Counted from the stretch's first letter, positions 1-12,196 are shown. The stretch: 64,000 nt of DNA from Hemileia vastatrix (GCA_030280995.1 JASXTE010000011.1:7633501-7697500), one strand, 5' to 3'. Program-made: numbers and translations. The notes: generated from the letters alone by a model not told the origin.

Positions 1-690
1 TAATTTCTTTATTTAAAGATGTTGCTTTATTATGGTTTGCAACTGTTTTGAATGAGGGTAAATATTACTCTTGGGCTGAATGGAAAGAACTACTTGAAAA
101 ATAATTTGGAGGTTCTAAATTCAGACTCACTTAGAGGAAACTTTATGAGAAAACCAGGTACAATCTGTTGAATGGTGACAAACCTATGGTATTTTTAATA
201 AATTTAAATAAAATATTAAAAGTCATTGAGGCTAACATGGATTTTAACTTTTTCAGAGACATTGTTGTAGCTATAACAATTAATGTTACTGAATACTCTG
301 ACTTTATTAATATTTGTAATGAAATATTGTTAAAACATAAGTATGAAGCAAGGTATTCCACTTATAAAAAAATGTTTAACCTGTGAAAAATCAGAATTCA
401 AAAACACTTCAGGAGAAGCAGAAAAAACCTACTACACCTGTAGTACCAAAAAAGTATGAGACAAAAATTGTTATAAGTGTAACAAACCTTGGGTTAAAGG
501 TCACAAATGTGAGGAAAACATAAATATTGTTGAAAATCAACATGAATCTGAAAATGAGGTAGAAAACAGTAATGATTCAAGTTATTATGACAGTAATATC
601 TCATATAGTGAATAAAATGAAGTCTGTATTCTGGAAGATGATTTGTTCATTATTGAAGCTCCAATATTAAGTATGGACTCAAATGAATCT
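1..690 (+). pseudogene. gag: E1 Gag (capsid to zinc knuckle), degraded
   Basis: Gag packages the retrotransposon RNA. The reading frame carries capsid motifs shared with the intact gag at 44371-46155 (ALLWF, SWAEWK, FGGSKFR, NGDKPMVFL, EYSDFINICNEI). A nucleocapsid zinc knuckle of the form CxxCx(6)HxxxC-like spacing (CYKCNKPWVKGHKC) follows near 470-515. In-frame TAA at about 101 and TAG at about 131 replace glutamine codons, and a frameshift precedes the knuckle near 470. An acidic linker follows. This is a relic that cannot make full-length Gag. Confidence 0.85.
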
Positions 691-693
691 TAA

Positions 694-1242
694 ATGAATT
701 TTGAGGATGCTGAAATCATTAAATATATACAAGCTGACAACTTAAGAATGACACCTATCACGGTTCCAGCTATCATTTCTGGTGAAAATGTTAATATAGT
801 ATTGGACACAGGAGCTTCTGGTTCTGTTGTTTCTACTAATAGATTACCAAAAATTGATAGTGAATATAAGCTTAAGCTTGAACCACTTCAAATTAAAAAT
901 TGGAGAGGTTTTAGATCAGTACTACACCCCATTGGTAGATACAAAGCTGCTGTTTTCTTTAAACATCAACATGGTAATGTAAGAGTAACTTGTGACTTTG
1001 TAGTAATGGATAATACTAACTGTGGTAACTTTTTTATCATTGGAAATGATATTCTGACTAAGTTTGGTGTTAAATTAGACCCTGCTAATAACAATTTTAC
1101 AATTGGCATGAATGGTAAAAGAAAATTTAAAATAAATTCTTTTAAGACAGTCTTACATATTGAGTCAGTAACAAATATTCTGTGCAAAGGAAGAGAATCC
1201 AATGAGATGGAACTTCTGGAAACTGAAATTTCTAAAGCATAA
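694..1242 (+). pseudogene. E1 retroviral-type aspartic protease
   Basis: This segment encodes the pepsin-like retroviral protease that matures Gag-Pol. The catalytic triad appears as LDTGAS near residue 45, followed by a GFRSVLHPIG-type flap region and the C-terminal FIIGNDILTKFG motif, all matching the protease of E3 (10476-11903) and of the gag-only element (46201 onward). The frame begins before the protease and stops at TAA 1240-1242, where E3 reads through into the RT linker, so this stop is a lesion. The protease fold itself looks intact. Confidence 0.85.
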
Positions 1243-1281
1243 TTTGGCACTCAGATAAGTGAAGCTGAAAAAAATAATATT

Positions 1282-2159
1282 TTGGACTTAATTAAAGCAT
1301 TTCCAATGGCTTTTGCACATGGTACAAATGAACTTGGCCTTGTAAAAGATCATGAGATGAAAATTAGTTTAATCTGTGATATGAATAATATTCCTGCTAG
1401 TCTTAAAAAGAAACCATACCCTGCTTCACCAATGAAGTGGAAAAACACAGAGGATAATAATAAGATGTTATTAAAAATTAAAATTCTTGAAAAGGTTGAA
1501 ACTATACCAAAATATTGTGTAATATCACCAGCTCTAATTTCTTATGAAAAAGATAAAGCAATACTGTGCAGTGATTATGGAGCATTTAATACATTTACAG
1601 TAGATGATATTTATCCCTTGCCAAGGATTGCCTCTATACATGCTACCCTTAAAGGTGCTAAGTATATAAGTTGCTTAGATGGAAATAAAGGGTACCACCA
1701 AATTCCTGTTGAAAAGAATTCACAGAACTTTTTGTTGATAACAACACACATGGGAATTTATAAATATTTCAGAATGCCATTTGGACCAAAAAATGCTACA
1801 TCAGTATTTCAGAAGTTGATGGATATAACATTCCATAATGAAATGATTGAGGGATGGTTAATGATATACATTGATGACATCATCGTGTTCTCTAATACAT
1901 ATGATGAAAACTTAATCCATTTTAAAAGGTATTTCAGAAAATGGATGAAATAAAAATGACCCTTGCATTGAAAAAAAGTCAATTTGGGTTTGAGTCTTTA
2001 AAAGTGCTTGGTCTTATTGTATCTGGCTTACAAATATGTGCAGACCAAAATAAGGTGGCTGCAATCAAGAATATTGGAATTCCTCAAAATGTAAAGGATG
2101 TACAATCTTTTCTTGGTATGTGTGGTTATTATAGACAATATATAAAAACTACCAATTAA
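1282..2159 (+). pseudogene. E1 reverse transcriptase, frameshifted
   Basis: Reverse transcriptase copies the element RNA into DNA. The order of motifs is ISPALISYEKDKAILCSDY, LPRIASI, LDGNKGYHQIP, FGPKNATSVFQKLMD, then the YIDD active site (MIYIDDIIVFSN) and the thumb/connection with SFLGMCGYYRQYI. A frameshift near 1940 moves the reading from the first frame to another, and a TAA after TTN stops it at 2157-2159, with another stop near 2247. The fingers carry odd changes against E3, for example SDYGAFN where E3 has RDYRALN, consistent with decay. Confidence 0.9.
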
Positions 2160-2254
2160 TCGCTGCACCATTGACCACACTGATACAGAAATCAGAAGCT
2201 TTCATTTGGAATAATGAAAGACAACAGGCTTTTGATAAGTTAAAATAATGTTTT

Positions 2255-2749
2255 TTGACAGCTCCTATCTTGGGATTACCAGATTTCCAATTGCCTTTTG
2301 TATTATATACAGATTCAAGTTTTATTGGTCTGGGTGCTGCTTTGCATCAAAAACAACTTATTGAAGGAAACATGTCAGAAGTAGTGATTTGCTATATTTC
2401 ACGCACTCTAAGAATTAGTGAATTGAAATATGGTTCTACTCAACTTAAATTTTTGGCAGTAGTATGGGCTCTTGAGAAGCTACATTATTACCTTGAAGAC
2501 CAAAAATTTGAGTTAACAACTGACTGTAGTGCAGTTAAGTCACTCTTAAACATGAAAACTCCTAATAGACACATGTATAAATGGCAATTAGCTGTACAAG
2601 AATACAGAGGACGGATGACTATTACACATAGAGCAGGAACCTTACACTCTAATGTAGATTTGTTATCAGAGTACCTCTGCCTAATAATGATGATAATTCT
2701 ACTTATGTTCCTGAGTCAGAGATTATTAACATTTATGGCATTTATATAG
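2255..2749 (+). pseudogene. E1 RNase H
   Basis: This is the Gypsy RNase H domain that removes the RNA strand during reverse transcription. The first acidic residue is in LYTDSSFIGLGAALHQ and the third in ELTTDCSAVKSLL. The second catalytic acid is lost: the motif that reads TQTECLAVVWALEK in E3 reads TQLKFLAVVWALEK here, so glutamate has become lysine. A one-base shift after SNVDLLSEY destroys the tether to integrase. The domain is therefore recognisable but should be inactive. Confidence 0.88.
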
Positions 2750-2769
2750 TAGATCTTGAGGATGAATTT

Positions 2770-3786
2770 ATGCAATCAATTCTTGACATGTATGCTTTGG
2801 ATGCTGACTTGAGTAAACTCAATACAGTATTAAATGATCTGTCTAATGCTTCAATGAATTATTTAATAAAAACATTTCCGAATAAGTATAAAGAGGCATT
2901 AAAAATAGGAAACTTTTCTATTGAGGATGGTTTTATATATTACAGGAAAAAATTAAATAATGTAATTGTAATTTCCCCTTCAATGAAGGAGTTAATGTTA
3001 TGTATATGTCATGATGATATCTTAGCAGGTCAATTTGACTACCATAAAACATTAACCAGAGTAAAAAACACAGCTCGGTGGATTAACATGCCTGAGGATG
3101 TTCAAAAATATGTTGAGACATGTGATTCTTGTCAAAAATCTAAAAGATTAACAGGCAAAAGAGCTGGTTTATTACAAAAAATTGAGCAAACAAAAGCTCC
3201 ATGGGAAATAATTAACATGGACTTTGTAACAGGTTTGCCAATAGCAGGGCATAAGAGTTTTAACTCCTGCTGGGTAATTGTAGATAAATTTACAAAGATG
3301 TTTAAATTTATTCCAACCCACAAAGAGGTTTCTTCAAAAGACTTAGCTTTTTCATGGTGGACACAAATGTTAAATATAGCTGGTTTTCCCAAAGCAATAC
3401 TCTCAGACAGAGATCTTAAATTTACTTCTGAGTTCTGGACATCACTTATGGATGTTTCAGGGTGTCAATTAAAACTTTATACAGCACACCATCCACAAAC
3501 TGATGGGCTAGCAGAAAGAATGATACAAACCTTAGAGGATATGATAAGAATATATTGTGCTTTTGGTCTTAACTTTAAAGACAATGACAAATTCACACAT
3601 GATTGGGTAACCTTTATCCCAAGCTTAGAATTTGCATACAATAGTACAGTACATTCTGTGACTGGCAAAAAGCCATTTGAGTTATGGTTGGGTTATGTAC
3701 CTATAACCCCTTCTAAAACTCTTAATAAATTACCTAGATTAGATATCCATCCAGGTACTAAGTCTTTTCTTCACATGCATGAATAA
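2770..3786 (+). pseudogene. E1 integrase core
   Basis: Integrase inserts the cDNA into the host chromosome. The N-terminal HHCC zinc domain runs from CHDDILAG to ETCDSCQKSK, but its second histidine is replaced (AGQFD where E3 has AGHFD). The DDE core keeps its acids in NMDFVTGLP, LSDRDLKFTSEFW and HHPQTDGLAERM. The frame ends at a TAA at 3784-3786 just after MHE, where E3 continues. Even if translated, the damaged zinc-binding motif would probably impair it. Confidence 0.9.
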
Positions 3787-4306
3787 TGCAGAAAACATGC
3801 TCATGAATGTATAAATAAGGCGTTTGAGTATGAGAAGAAAAGATGGGATAAAACCCATAAAGAAAAAATGTTCAAAGAGGGTGATGAGTCCTTATTTCTA
3901 CACTGCATTTCAATTTAAATGGTAATGTTAAATTGAAGGATCCATTCATTGGACCATTTGTAGTTAAAAATATGGTTGGTAACAATGCTATTGGGGTTAT
4001 TCTATATGCACCATATGATAGAAAACATCCAGTATTTCCTAATTCTCTTATAAAACCATACCATTTTAATGATACTGCTATACTTCAAAGAAGATCAGGA
4101 AGGCATAAACAGCAACCTGAAGAAATAGTTAAAAATGCAGAAATTGAAAAGATACTTAAAAAGAGACACCTTACTAAAGAAAGGGAGTTTAGTATCTATT
4201 AAGATTTAAAAATAAATCAAGTGAATATGACCAGTGTATTCCAGAAAATGAAATCTCTGATCTCAAAAGTCTCTTGAAAAATTTAAATCAATATAATACT
4301 GTTTAA
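3787..4306 (+). pseudogene. E1 integrase C-terminus and chromodomain remnant
   Basis: After the core the sequence continues with the KRWDK and FIGPFVVK segments of the integrase C-terminal domain, then KPYHFND, a basic stretch, EIEKILKKR, and, after TAA 4199-4201, SSEYDQCIPENEISDL. The last pieces align with a chromodomain pattern (YLLxFKxKSxEYDxWIPExEIS in the better preserved copies), with the conserved tryptophan changed to cysteine here. Chromodomains of chromoviruses bind modified histones and steer integration to heterochromatin. Frames are broken near 3890 and 4200. Confidence 0.8.
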
Positions 4307-4413
4307 TTCAGTATATGTATCATAGAGATTTTAAAAATTATTTTTCTATTCACTCCTTACTTTTAATTAAAATGTCTTAACATTTTTTTAATTGTTTTTT
4401 TTGGGTGAGGGAG
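4307..4413 (+). other. E1 3' untranslated segment with polypurine tract
   Basis: AT-rich sequence ends in a T-run followed by GGGTGAGGGAG directly against the LTR start at 4414. The same arrangement precedes the 3' LTRs of E2, E3 and the gag-only element, so this is the plus-strand primer site of reverse transcription. Confidence 0.75.
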
Positions 4414-5590
4414 TGTCAGCCTAGGCATCTCCAGTACTTAGTATTTCTTATTTTTAAAATAAGATAACCTTAAATACATTAAGCTTATATCTTAAAAATA
4501 AGGTTAAAACACTTATATATATGTTTATAATACATATATATATAATTATTACTCTATTATATATTTTATAGTAGTTTAAATAGCTTATCCATAGCCCAAT
4601 AATCCTTATTAAGGTGTTAATGGAGTCATAATATATTTATCTTAAGTGATATTAAGTAATTATTGACATACATAAGCTTATATGTATACATAAATCTCAT
4701 ATTTAGTGAAATATGCAGTATATTATGTATATTTAGGTCTATAAGTGGGTTTTAGCCTCTTAATAGCCTATAAACTTTGTTTTTCTGCTTATTTTAGGTC
4801 ATATGGACATATTCAGTGGATTCACAACGCCTACAGAAGCATATACATCTATTTCAGGTGCATGTACTCAGTTTGGACAACTTAATCTGTTTCCTTGGAT
4901 GGATATTCACAGATTTATGGGCTAGGAGGTCATCGCTAGGTTAATATGGATGCTTGGGGATGTTATTGGGGGCTTGGAAATTTAATTTTTTTCCTTAAAA
5001 TGCTTTGGGTTTCATTTTATTCCTTTTGGATTATTTATTTTACCTGTTTCTTTATGGTATCCGCTTTTATCTGAATTTTCTATTTATGGTCTGGGTCTGT
5101 GTTATCATTAATTGTGATGGAGGGTCCTTACTGGAGGTCTGGGTGTTGAATATTCTTGAAGTGGACGCCATGGGGAGGTGATTGGCCCTCACAGTGCTGT
5201 AATTTCCGGGGATAGCAGTGACATCATCTGGATTGAAGGTCTGTGCACTCCAGTGGATTTTGGTATAAGTAAGAGAGGATTTTGAAGGTTATTAGACATC
5301 ACTTACTCACTAAAATTCAATTTAATATTTAAAAACAATTATTATCATTTAGAAATATATTATAAAGCCTTTATAAATTGATATTATCATTATATAAGCT
5401 ATAACTATATTCTATTTATCTATTTTCCACCACTAGCACACATTTAAATCCAAGTATTGTGAGTTTTATTTGAGTATAATTATTTTATTAGTCTTTCCCT
5501 GAGGTTTAATCACTAAATCGTTTGTCAATAAGTAGTAGGACCATTAATAAATACTATTAAATCATACTTATATACTAGATAAAACTGACA
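4414..5590 (+). repeat. 3' LTR of E1
   Basis: The 1,177-bp LTR begins TGTCAGCC and ends CTGACA. It is the same family, in the opposite orientation, as the two LTRs of E3 (7030-8232 and 14730-15904). It holds an internal GC-richer block around 5100-5270 conserved in all three. No gene lies inside. The base after its end is the integrase sequence of E2, which fixes the insertion point. Confidence 0.9.
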
Positions 5591-6905
5591 AATCATCTTG
5601 AAAATTTGTATTGATGAAATATTAGCAGGACATTTTGATCTTAAAAAAGTATTAATTAGAATTAAGAACACTACTTGGCGTGCTAATATGTCTTAAGACA
5701 CCAAATTATATGTTGAATCTGATTATTCTTGCAAGAAATAAAAAAGATTAAATGGGAAAAGAGCTAGATTAATGCAACATATTGAGTCTCCTGATGCACC
5801 GTGGAAAATTATAGAAATGGACTTTGTAACAGGATTACCCATTTCTGGGTAAGACAGTTATAACTCTTGTTGGTTTAATGTGGACAAATTTACAAAAATA
5901 TTCAAATTCATCCCTACTCGCAAGGATTTATCTACTAAAGAATAAGCCTTATTTTGGTGGTCTCATATGCGTAATTTTTCTGGTTTTCCTAAAGCCATAA
6001 TCTCTGACAGAGACCCTAAATTTACTTCTGAATTTTGGATGTCTCTGATGGATGTTTGTGGTTGTTATCTGAAGCTTTATACTGCCCATCACCCCCAGAA
6101 TGATGGATTAGATGAGAGAATGATTTAGAATTTAGAGGACATGATAAGAAGGTATTGTGCCTTTGGCCTTGAGTACAAAGACAATGACAGGTTCACTCAT
6201 GATTGTGTCTCCTTACTTCCTGGTTTGGAATTTTCTTATAATATCAATTTTCATTCTGTTACTCAGAGAAAGCCTTTTGAGCTCTGGCTTGGATATGTTC
6301 CAAAGACTCCTTCACGAATTCTCAATAATAAAATACCTAAATTTGATTTAAAACCTGGTGTAAAATTGTTTCTTCAAATGCAACAACTTGGAAGAAGTCA
6401 TGATCAAAAATTTATTGAAAATTCTTTTGAGTATGAGAAGAAGAGGTGGGACAAATCCCATACAGAATACACCTTTAAGAAGGGTGATGAAGTACTGATT
6501 TCTACAGTCCACTTCAATTTCCAAAGTAAAAACAAATTATAAGACTCATTTTTAGGTCCATTTGTTTTCAGATGAATGGTTGTTGATAATGCAGTTGAAG
6601 CTATCCTATATTCTCAATATGACAGGAAACGTCCTGTTTTTCCAATTTCTCTTTTGAAATCTTACACATCCAATAGTGATTTATTTCAGAAATGGAGGGG
6701 AAGACCAAAGAAAACCCCTAATGAAATCACTGAAACAGCAGAAATTGATAAAATTCTAAATTACAGAATTGTCACTGCTGAAAAAGGTACTTATTACTTA
6801 TTGAGATCAAAGAATAAATCTTCTGAATATGATTCTTGGATTCCTGGGAAAGAGATGTCTAATTTTCCTGCTCTACTAAAGAAAGATAAAAAGAAAAAAT
6901 CTTAG
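5591..6905 (+). pseudogene. E2: integrase to chromodomain fragment of a related chromovirus
   Basis: Reading begins inside the integrase zinc domain (DEILAGHFD) just after the E1 LTR and continues with EMDFVTGLPISG, ISDRDPKFTSEFW and HHPQNDGLDERM, so all three DDE acids can be seen. At least six stop codons interrupt it up to 6140. From 6141 to 6542 the integrase C-terminal region is open (KPFELWLGYVP, KKRWDKSH, GDEVLIST). From 6576 to 6905 the frame carries KSYTSN, RGRPKKTPNEI, EIDKIL and YLLRSKNKSSEYDSWIPGKE, which is a chromodomain with its aromatic residues retained. E2 is more diverged from E1 and E3 than they are from each other. Confidence 0.88.
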
Positions 6906-6939
6906 CATTTATTATTATTACTATTTTAGAGTGAGGGGG

Positions 6940-7029
6940 TGTCAGCCAGGCTACTAGACTTACACAGTAAATAATTAATTATTTACTAGAGTAGAGATAT
7001 GCCATTACCTCTCATTTAATTAGTAATAC
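6940..7029 (+). repeat. 3' LTR of E2, first part, split by E3
   Basis: TGTCAGCCAGG starts right after a GAGTGAGGGGG polypurine tract. The LTR is cut at 7029 by E3 and resumes at 15910. The AATAC at 7025-7029 is repeated at 15905-15909 as the E3 target duplication. Confidence 0.8.
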
Positions 7030-8232
7030 TGTCAGTATATTCTAGTATATAAGTATGATAAAATAGTGTTTATTTATGGTCCTACTACTTATTGATAAAT
7101 TATTTAGTGATTAAACCTCAGGGGAAGAGTAATAAATAGTTATACTCAAATAAGACTCACAATACTTGAATTTAAATGCGTGCTAGTGGTGGAAAATAGA
7201 TGAATAAAATATAGTTATAGCTTATATAAAGATAAGATCAATTTATAATAGCTTTATAATATATTTCTAAATGCTAATAATTGTATAATAGTGTTTGTTT
7301 GAATTGTAGTAATTGAATGATGATAAATAACCGTCAAAATCCCTTCTTACTTATACCCAAATCCACTGGAGTGCACAGACCTTCAATCCAGATGATGTCA
7401 CTGCTATCCCCAGAAATTACAGCACTGTGAGGGCCCATCACCTCCCCATGGCGTCCACTTCAAGAAGATTTAACACCCAGACCTCCAGTAAGGACCCTCC
7501 ATCACTATTAATGATAACACAGATCTATACCACAAATAGAAAATCCAGATAAAAGCGGATACCATAAAGAAACAGGTAAAATAAACAATCAAAAAGAGAT
7601 TTAATGAAACCAAAAGCATATAAAGGAAGGAAATAAAATGTCCAAGCCCCCAATAATATCTTCAAGCATCCACATTAACCCAGAAATGTCCTTCCAACCC
7701 ATAAATCCGTGAATAACCATCCAAGGAAGTAATTTAAGTTGTCCAAACTGGGTGTATGCGCCTGATATAGGTGTCTATGCTTATGTAGGCGTTGTGAGTC
7801 CACCGATTTCGTCCATATGACCTAAAATATGCAGAAAAACAAAGGTTATAGGCTATTAAGGGGCTAAAACCCACTTATATACCTAAATATACATAATATA
7901 CTGCATATTTCACTGAATATGAGATTTATGTATACATATAAGCTTATGTATGTCAATAATTACTTCATCTCACTTAAGATGAGTATATTCTGACTCCATT
8001 AAAACCTGAATAAGTATTATTAGGCTATGGATAAGCTATTTAAACTACTAAAATTTATATAATAGAATAATAATTATATATATATATAATAGAATAATAA
8101 TTATATATATATATAATACAATAATCTATATTATTATTTTAACCTTATTTTTAAGATATAAGCTTAATTTACTTAAGGTTATCTTATTTTAAGCATAAGA
8201 AATACTCATTCCTAGGGATATCTAGGGTGACA
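7030..8232 (-). repeat. 3' LTR of E3
   Basis: The LTR is 1,203 bp against 1,175 bp for its partner. Most of the difference is an extra copy of an AT-rich AATAATTATATATA block near 8062-8118. It begins TGTCAG and ends TGACA in the plus-strand view. By eye it is nearly identical to 14730-15904, so the insertion is fairly recent despite the coding lesions. Confidence 0.92.
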
Positions 8233-8344
8233 CTTCCTCACCCCTTAAAAAAACAATAAAAAAAATGTTAAGACATTTTAATTAAAATTAAGGAGTGAAA
8301 ATAGAAAAAATTAAAATATTTTTTATAATACATATACTAAATAA

Positions 8345-8445
8345 ACAGTATTATTTAGATTTAAATTTTTTCAAGAGATTCTTAAGATTAGAGATTTCAT
8401 TTTTTGGAATCCACTGGTCATATTCACTTGATTTATTTATAAATC
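8345..8445 (-). pseudogene. E3 chromodomain tail
   Basis: Beyond the stop at 8446 the minus strand still reads NKSSEYDQWIP and NEISNLKNLLKK in a shifted frame, matching the chromodomain end of E2 and of the gag-only element. It is separated from the integrase frame by the lesion after ELSIY. Confidence 0.7.
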
Positions 8446-9840
8446 TTAATAGATACTCAACTCCCTTTTCTTTAGTAAGGTGTCTCTTTTTAAGTATCTT
8501 TCAATTTCTGCCTTTTCAACTATTTCTTCAGGTTGCTTTTTATGCCTTCCTGATCTTCTTGGAAATAAAGCAGTATCATTAGAATGGTATGGTTTTATAA
8601 GAGAAATAGGAAATACTGGATGTTTGCTATCATATGGTGCATATAGAATAACCTCAACAGCATTATTACCAACCATCTTTTTAACTACAAATGGTCCAAT
8701 AAATGGATCCTTCAATTTAACATTACCATTTAAATTGAAATGTAGTGTTGAAATAAGGACTTCATTACCCTCTTTGAACATTTGTTCTTTATGGGCTTTA
8801 TCCCATCTTTTCTTTTCATACTCAAATGCCTTATTTATACATTCTTGAGCATGTTCTCTACATAATTCTTGCATCTGAAGAAAAGATTTAGTACCTTGAT
8901 GGATATTCAATCTAGGTAACTTATTAAGAGTTTTAGCAGGGGTATTAGGTACATAAACCAACCATAACTCAAATGGCTTCTTGCCAGTGACAGAATGTAC
9001 TGTACTATTGTATGCAAATTCTAAATCTGGGATAAGGGTTACCCAATCATGCGTGAATTTGTCATTGTCTTTAAAATTAAGACCAATAGCACAGTATCTT
9101 CTTATCATATCTTCTAAAGTTTGTATCATTCTTTCTTCCAGCCCATCAGTTTGTGGATGGTGTGCTGTAGAAAGTTTTAATTGACACCCTGAAACATCCA
9201 TAGGTGATGTCCAGAACTCAGAAGTAAATTTAGGATCTCTGTCAGAAACTATTGCTTTGGGGAAACCTGCTATATTTAACATTTTTGTTGACCATAAAAA
9301 ATCTAAGTCCTTTGCAGAAACCTCTTTGTGGGTAGGAATAAATTTACACATCTTTGTAAATCTATCTACAATTACCCAGAAGGAGTTATAACTCTTATGC
9401 CCTGCTATTGGCAAACCTGTTACAAATTCCATGTTAATAATTTCTCATGGAGCTTTTGGTTGCTCAATTTGTTGTAATAAACCAGCTCTTTTGCCTGTTA
9501 ATATTTTAGATTTTTGACAAGAATCACATGTTTCAACATATTTCTGAACATCCTCAGACATGTTAATCCACCGAGCTGTGTTTTTTACTCTGGTTAATGT
9601 TTTATGGTAGTCAAAATGACCTGCTAATATATCATCATGACATATACTTAACATTAACTCCTTCATTGAAGGGGGAATCACAATTACATTAGTTAATTTT
9701 TTCCTGTAATATATAAAACCATCCTCAATAGAAAATTTTCCTTTTTCTAATGCCTCTTTATACTTATTAGGTAATGTTTTTATTAAAACATTCATTGAAG
9801 TATTACATGGATCATTTAATATTGTTGTGAGTTTACTCAA
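8446..9840 (-). pseudogene. E3 integrase
   Basis: The zinc domain is complete (CHDDILAGHFDYHKT and ETCDSCQKSK). The core shows SDRDPKFTSEFW and HHPQTDGLEERM, but the first catalytic position reads NMEFVTGLP, glutamate instead of the aspartate seen in E1 and E2. An in-frame TGA at 9445-9443 replaces a tryptophan codon (PWE in E1) and divides the frame. The C-terminal domain (KKRWDKAHKEQ, NEVLIST, DPFIGPFVVK) and the start of the chromodomain (EIERYLKR) follow, ending at 8446. The enzyme would need both the stop and the active-site change undone to work. Confidence 0.9.
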
Positions 9841-9930
9841 GTCAGGATCTGAGTAATAATTATCAAGAAATTATTGCATAAATTCATCCTCAAGATCTAC
9901 AATATAAATGCCATAAATGTTAATAATCTC

Positions 9931-10479
9931 TCACTCAGGAACATAAGCAGGATTATCATCATTATTAGGCAGAGGTACTCTAGATAACAGATCTTCATTA
10001 GAGTGCAAGGTTCCTGCTCTATGTGTAATAGTCATCCGTCCTCTGCATTCTTGTACAGCTAATTGCCATCTAAACATGTGTCTATTAGGAGTTTTCATGT
10101 TTAAGAGTGACTTAACTGCACTACAGTCAGTTATTAACTCAAATTTTTGGTCTTCAAGGTAATAATGTAGCTTCTCAAGAGCCCATACTACTGCCAAACA
10201 TTCAGTTTGAGTAGCACCATATTTCAATTCACTACTTCTCAGAGTACGTGAAATATAGCAGATTACTACTTCTGACATTTTTCCTTCAATAGGTTGTTTT
10301 TGATGCAAAGCAGCACCCAGACCAATAAAACTTGCATCTGTATATAATACAAAAGTTAATTGGAAATATGGTAATCCCAAGATAGGAGCTGTCATTAAAC
10401 ATTCTTTCAACTTATCAAAAGCCTGTTGTCTTTCATTATTCCAAATGAAAGCGTCTGATTTCTTTATCAGTGTGGTCAA
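9931..10479 (-). pseudogene. E3 RNase H
   Basis: The Gypsy RNase H domain has its acidic residues in place: LYTDASFIGLGAAL, TQTECLAVVWALEK and ELITDCSAVKSLL. It also keeps the RT connection end (FIWNNERQQAFDKLKECL). It starts by a frameshift from the RT frame at about 10476 and ends with a stop after AYVPE at 9931-9933, in the tether to integrase. It is the best preserved RNase H in the window. Confidence 0.9.
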
Positions 10480-11903
10480 TGGTGCAGCAATTGATTGGTA
10501 GTTTTTATATATTGTCTATAATAACCACACATACCAAGAAAAGATTGTACATCCTTTACATTTTGAGGTATTCCAATAGTCTTGATTGCAGCCACCTTAT
10601 TTTGGTTTGCACATATTTGTAAGCCAGATACAATAAGACCAAGCACTTTTAAAGACTCAAACCCAAATTGACTTTTTTTCAATGCAAGTGTCATTTTTAT
10701 TTCATCCATTTTCTGAAATACCTTCTTTAAATGGACTAAGTGTTCATCATAAGTTTTAGAGAACACGATGATGTCATCAATGTATACCATTAACCATCCT
10801 TCAATCATTTCATTATGGAATGTTATATCCATTAACTTCTGAAATACTGATGGAGCATTTTTTGGTCCAAATGGCATTCTGACATATTTATAAATTCCCA
10901 TGTGTGTTGTTATAAACAAAAAGTTCTGTAAATGCTTTTCAACAGGAATTCGGTGGTACCCTTTATTTCCATCTAGGCAGCTTATATATTTAGCATCTTT
11001 AAGGGTAGCATGTATAGAGGCAATCCTTGGCAAGGGATAAATATCATCTACTGTAAATGTATTTAATGCTCTATAATCCCTGCACAGTCTTGCTTTATCT
11101 TGCTCATAAGAAATTAGCACTGGTGATATTACACAATATTTTGTTGTAGTTTCAACCCTCTCAAGAATGTTCATATTCAATAACATCTTAATATTATCCT
11201 CTATGTCTTTCCTCTTCATTGGTGAAGTAGAATATGGTTTCTTTTTAAGACTAGCAGGAATATTATACATATCACAGGTTAAACTAATTTTCACTTCATG
11301 ATCTTTTACAAGGCCAAGTTCATTGGTACCATGTGCAAAAGCTATTGGAAATGCTTTAATTAATTCCAAAATATTATTTTTCTCAGCTTTACTTATCTGA
11401 GTGCCAAACGATGCTTTTGAAATTTCTGTTTCCAGAAATTCCATTTCATTGGATTCTCTTCCTTTACACGGGGAATTTGTTACTGACTCAATGTGTAAGA
11501 CTGTGTTAAAACAATTTTTTTTAAATTTCTTTTTACCATTCATGCCAATTGTAAAATTTTTATTAGCAGGGTCTAATTTCACACCAAATTTAGTCAGAAT
11601 ATCATTTCCAATGATAAAACAGTTACTACAGTTAGTATTATCCATCACTACAAAGTCACAAGTTACCCTTACATAACCATGTTGGTGTTTAAAGAAAACA
11701 GCAGCTTTGTATTTACTGTTGGGGTGTAGCACTGATCCAAAACCTCTCAAATTTTTATTTTGAAGTGGTTCAAGCTTAGACTTATATTCACTATCAATTT
11801 TCTGTAATGTATTAGTGGAAACAACAGAACCAGGAGCTCCTGTATCCAGTACTATATTAACATTTTCACCAGAAATGATAGCTGTAACTGTGATAGGTGT
11901 CAT
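10476..11903 (-). pseudogene. E3 protease-reverse transcriptase
   Basis: This 475-codon frame begins in the protease with LDTGAPGSVVS and continues through FIIGNDILTKFG into the RT: SPVLISYEQDKARLCRDYRALN, LDGNKGYHRIP, FGPKNAPSVFQKLMD, the YIDD box (MVYIDDIIVFSK) and SFLGMCGYYRQYI. Protease and RT are fused without a stop. It is out of frame with the preceding Gag end and with the following RNase H. RT motifs look intact, so the domain itself may have been functional until recently. Confidence 0.92.
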
Positions 11904-12196
11904 TCTAAAGTTATCAGCTTGTATATCCTTAATGATTTCAGCATCCTCAAATTCATTAAAGATTCATTTGAGTCCATATTTAATATTGGATTTTCAAAGA
12001 TGGACAAATCATCTTCTAACATACAGACTTCATTTTCATCACTATATGAGATATTGCTTTCATAACCACTTGATTCTTTACTTTTTTCAGTTTCAGTTTC
12101 AGATTCATGTTGATTTTCAACAATATTTATGTTTTTCTCACATTTGTGACCTTTTATCCAAGGTTTGTTACTTTTTTTAACAAGTATTTGTTTCAT
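11900..12196 (-). pseudogene. E3 nucleocapsid region, zinc knuckle destroyed
   Basis: This frame continues Gag after a frameshift at about 12180. It retains NKPWIKGHKCEKNINIVE, but the first part of the knuckle (CYKC in E1 and the gag-only element) has become an A-rich stretch, so two zinc ligands are lost in this frame. An acidic tail (SDENEVCMLEDDLS) follows. A further shift separates it from the protease at about 11903. Confidence 0.8.

Larger units (their letters stand above)
1..5590 (+). mobile_element. E1: Ty3/Gypsy chromovirus, 5' part outside the window
   Basis: The order is gag, aspartic protease, reverse transcriptase, RNase H, integrase, chromodomain and 3' LTR, which is the Ty3/Gypsy order; the C-terminal chromodomain places it with the chromoviruses. 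The window opens inside the capsid region. The 3' LTR (4414-5590) is preceded by a polypurine tract (GGGTGAGGGAG) and begins TGTCAG. It ends at CTGACA against the integrase fragment of another element, so E1 jumped into E2. Reading frames are broken by several stops and frameshifts, and key catalytic residues are altered, so the copy is dead. The upstream LTR and left target duplication cannot be seen. Confidence 0.92.

Noticed and set aside
8295..8848. Plus-strand frames within E3
   Set aside because: They are antisense shadows of the integrase and chromodomain.
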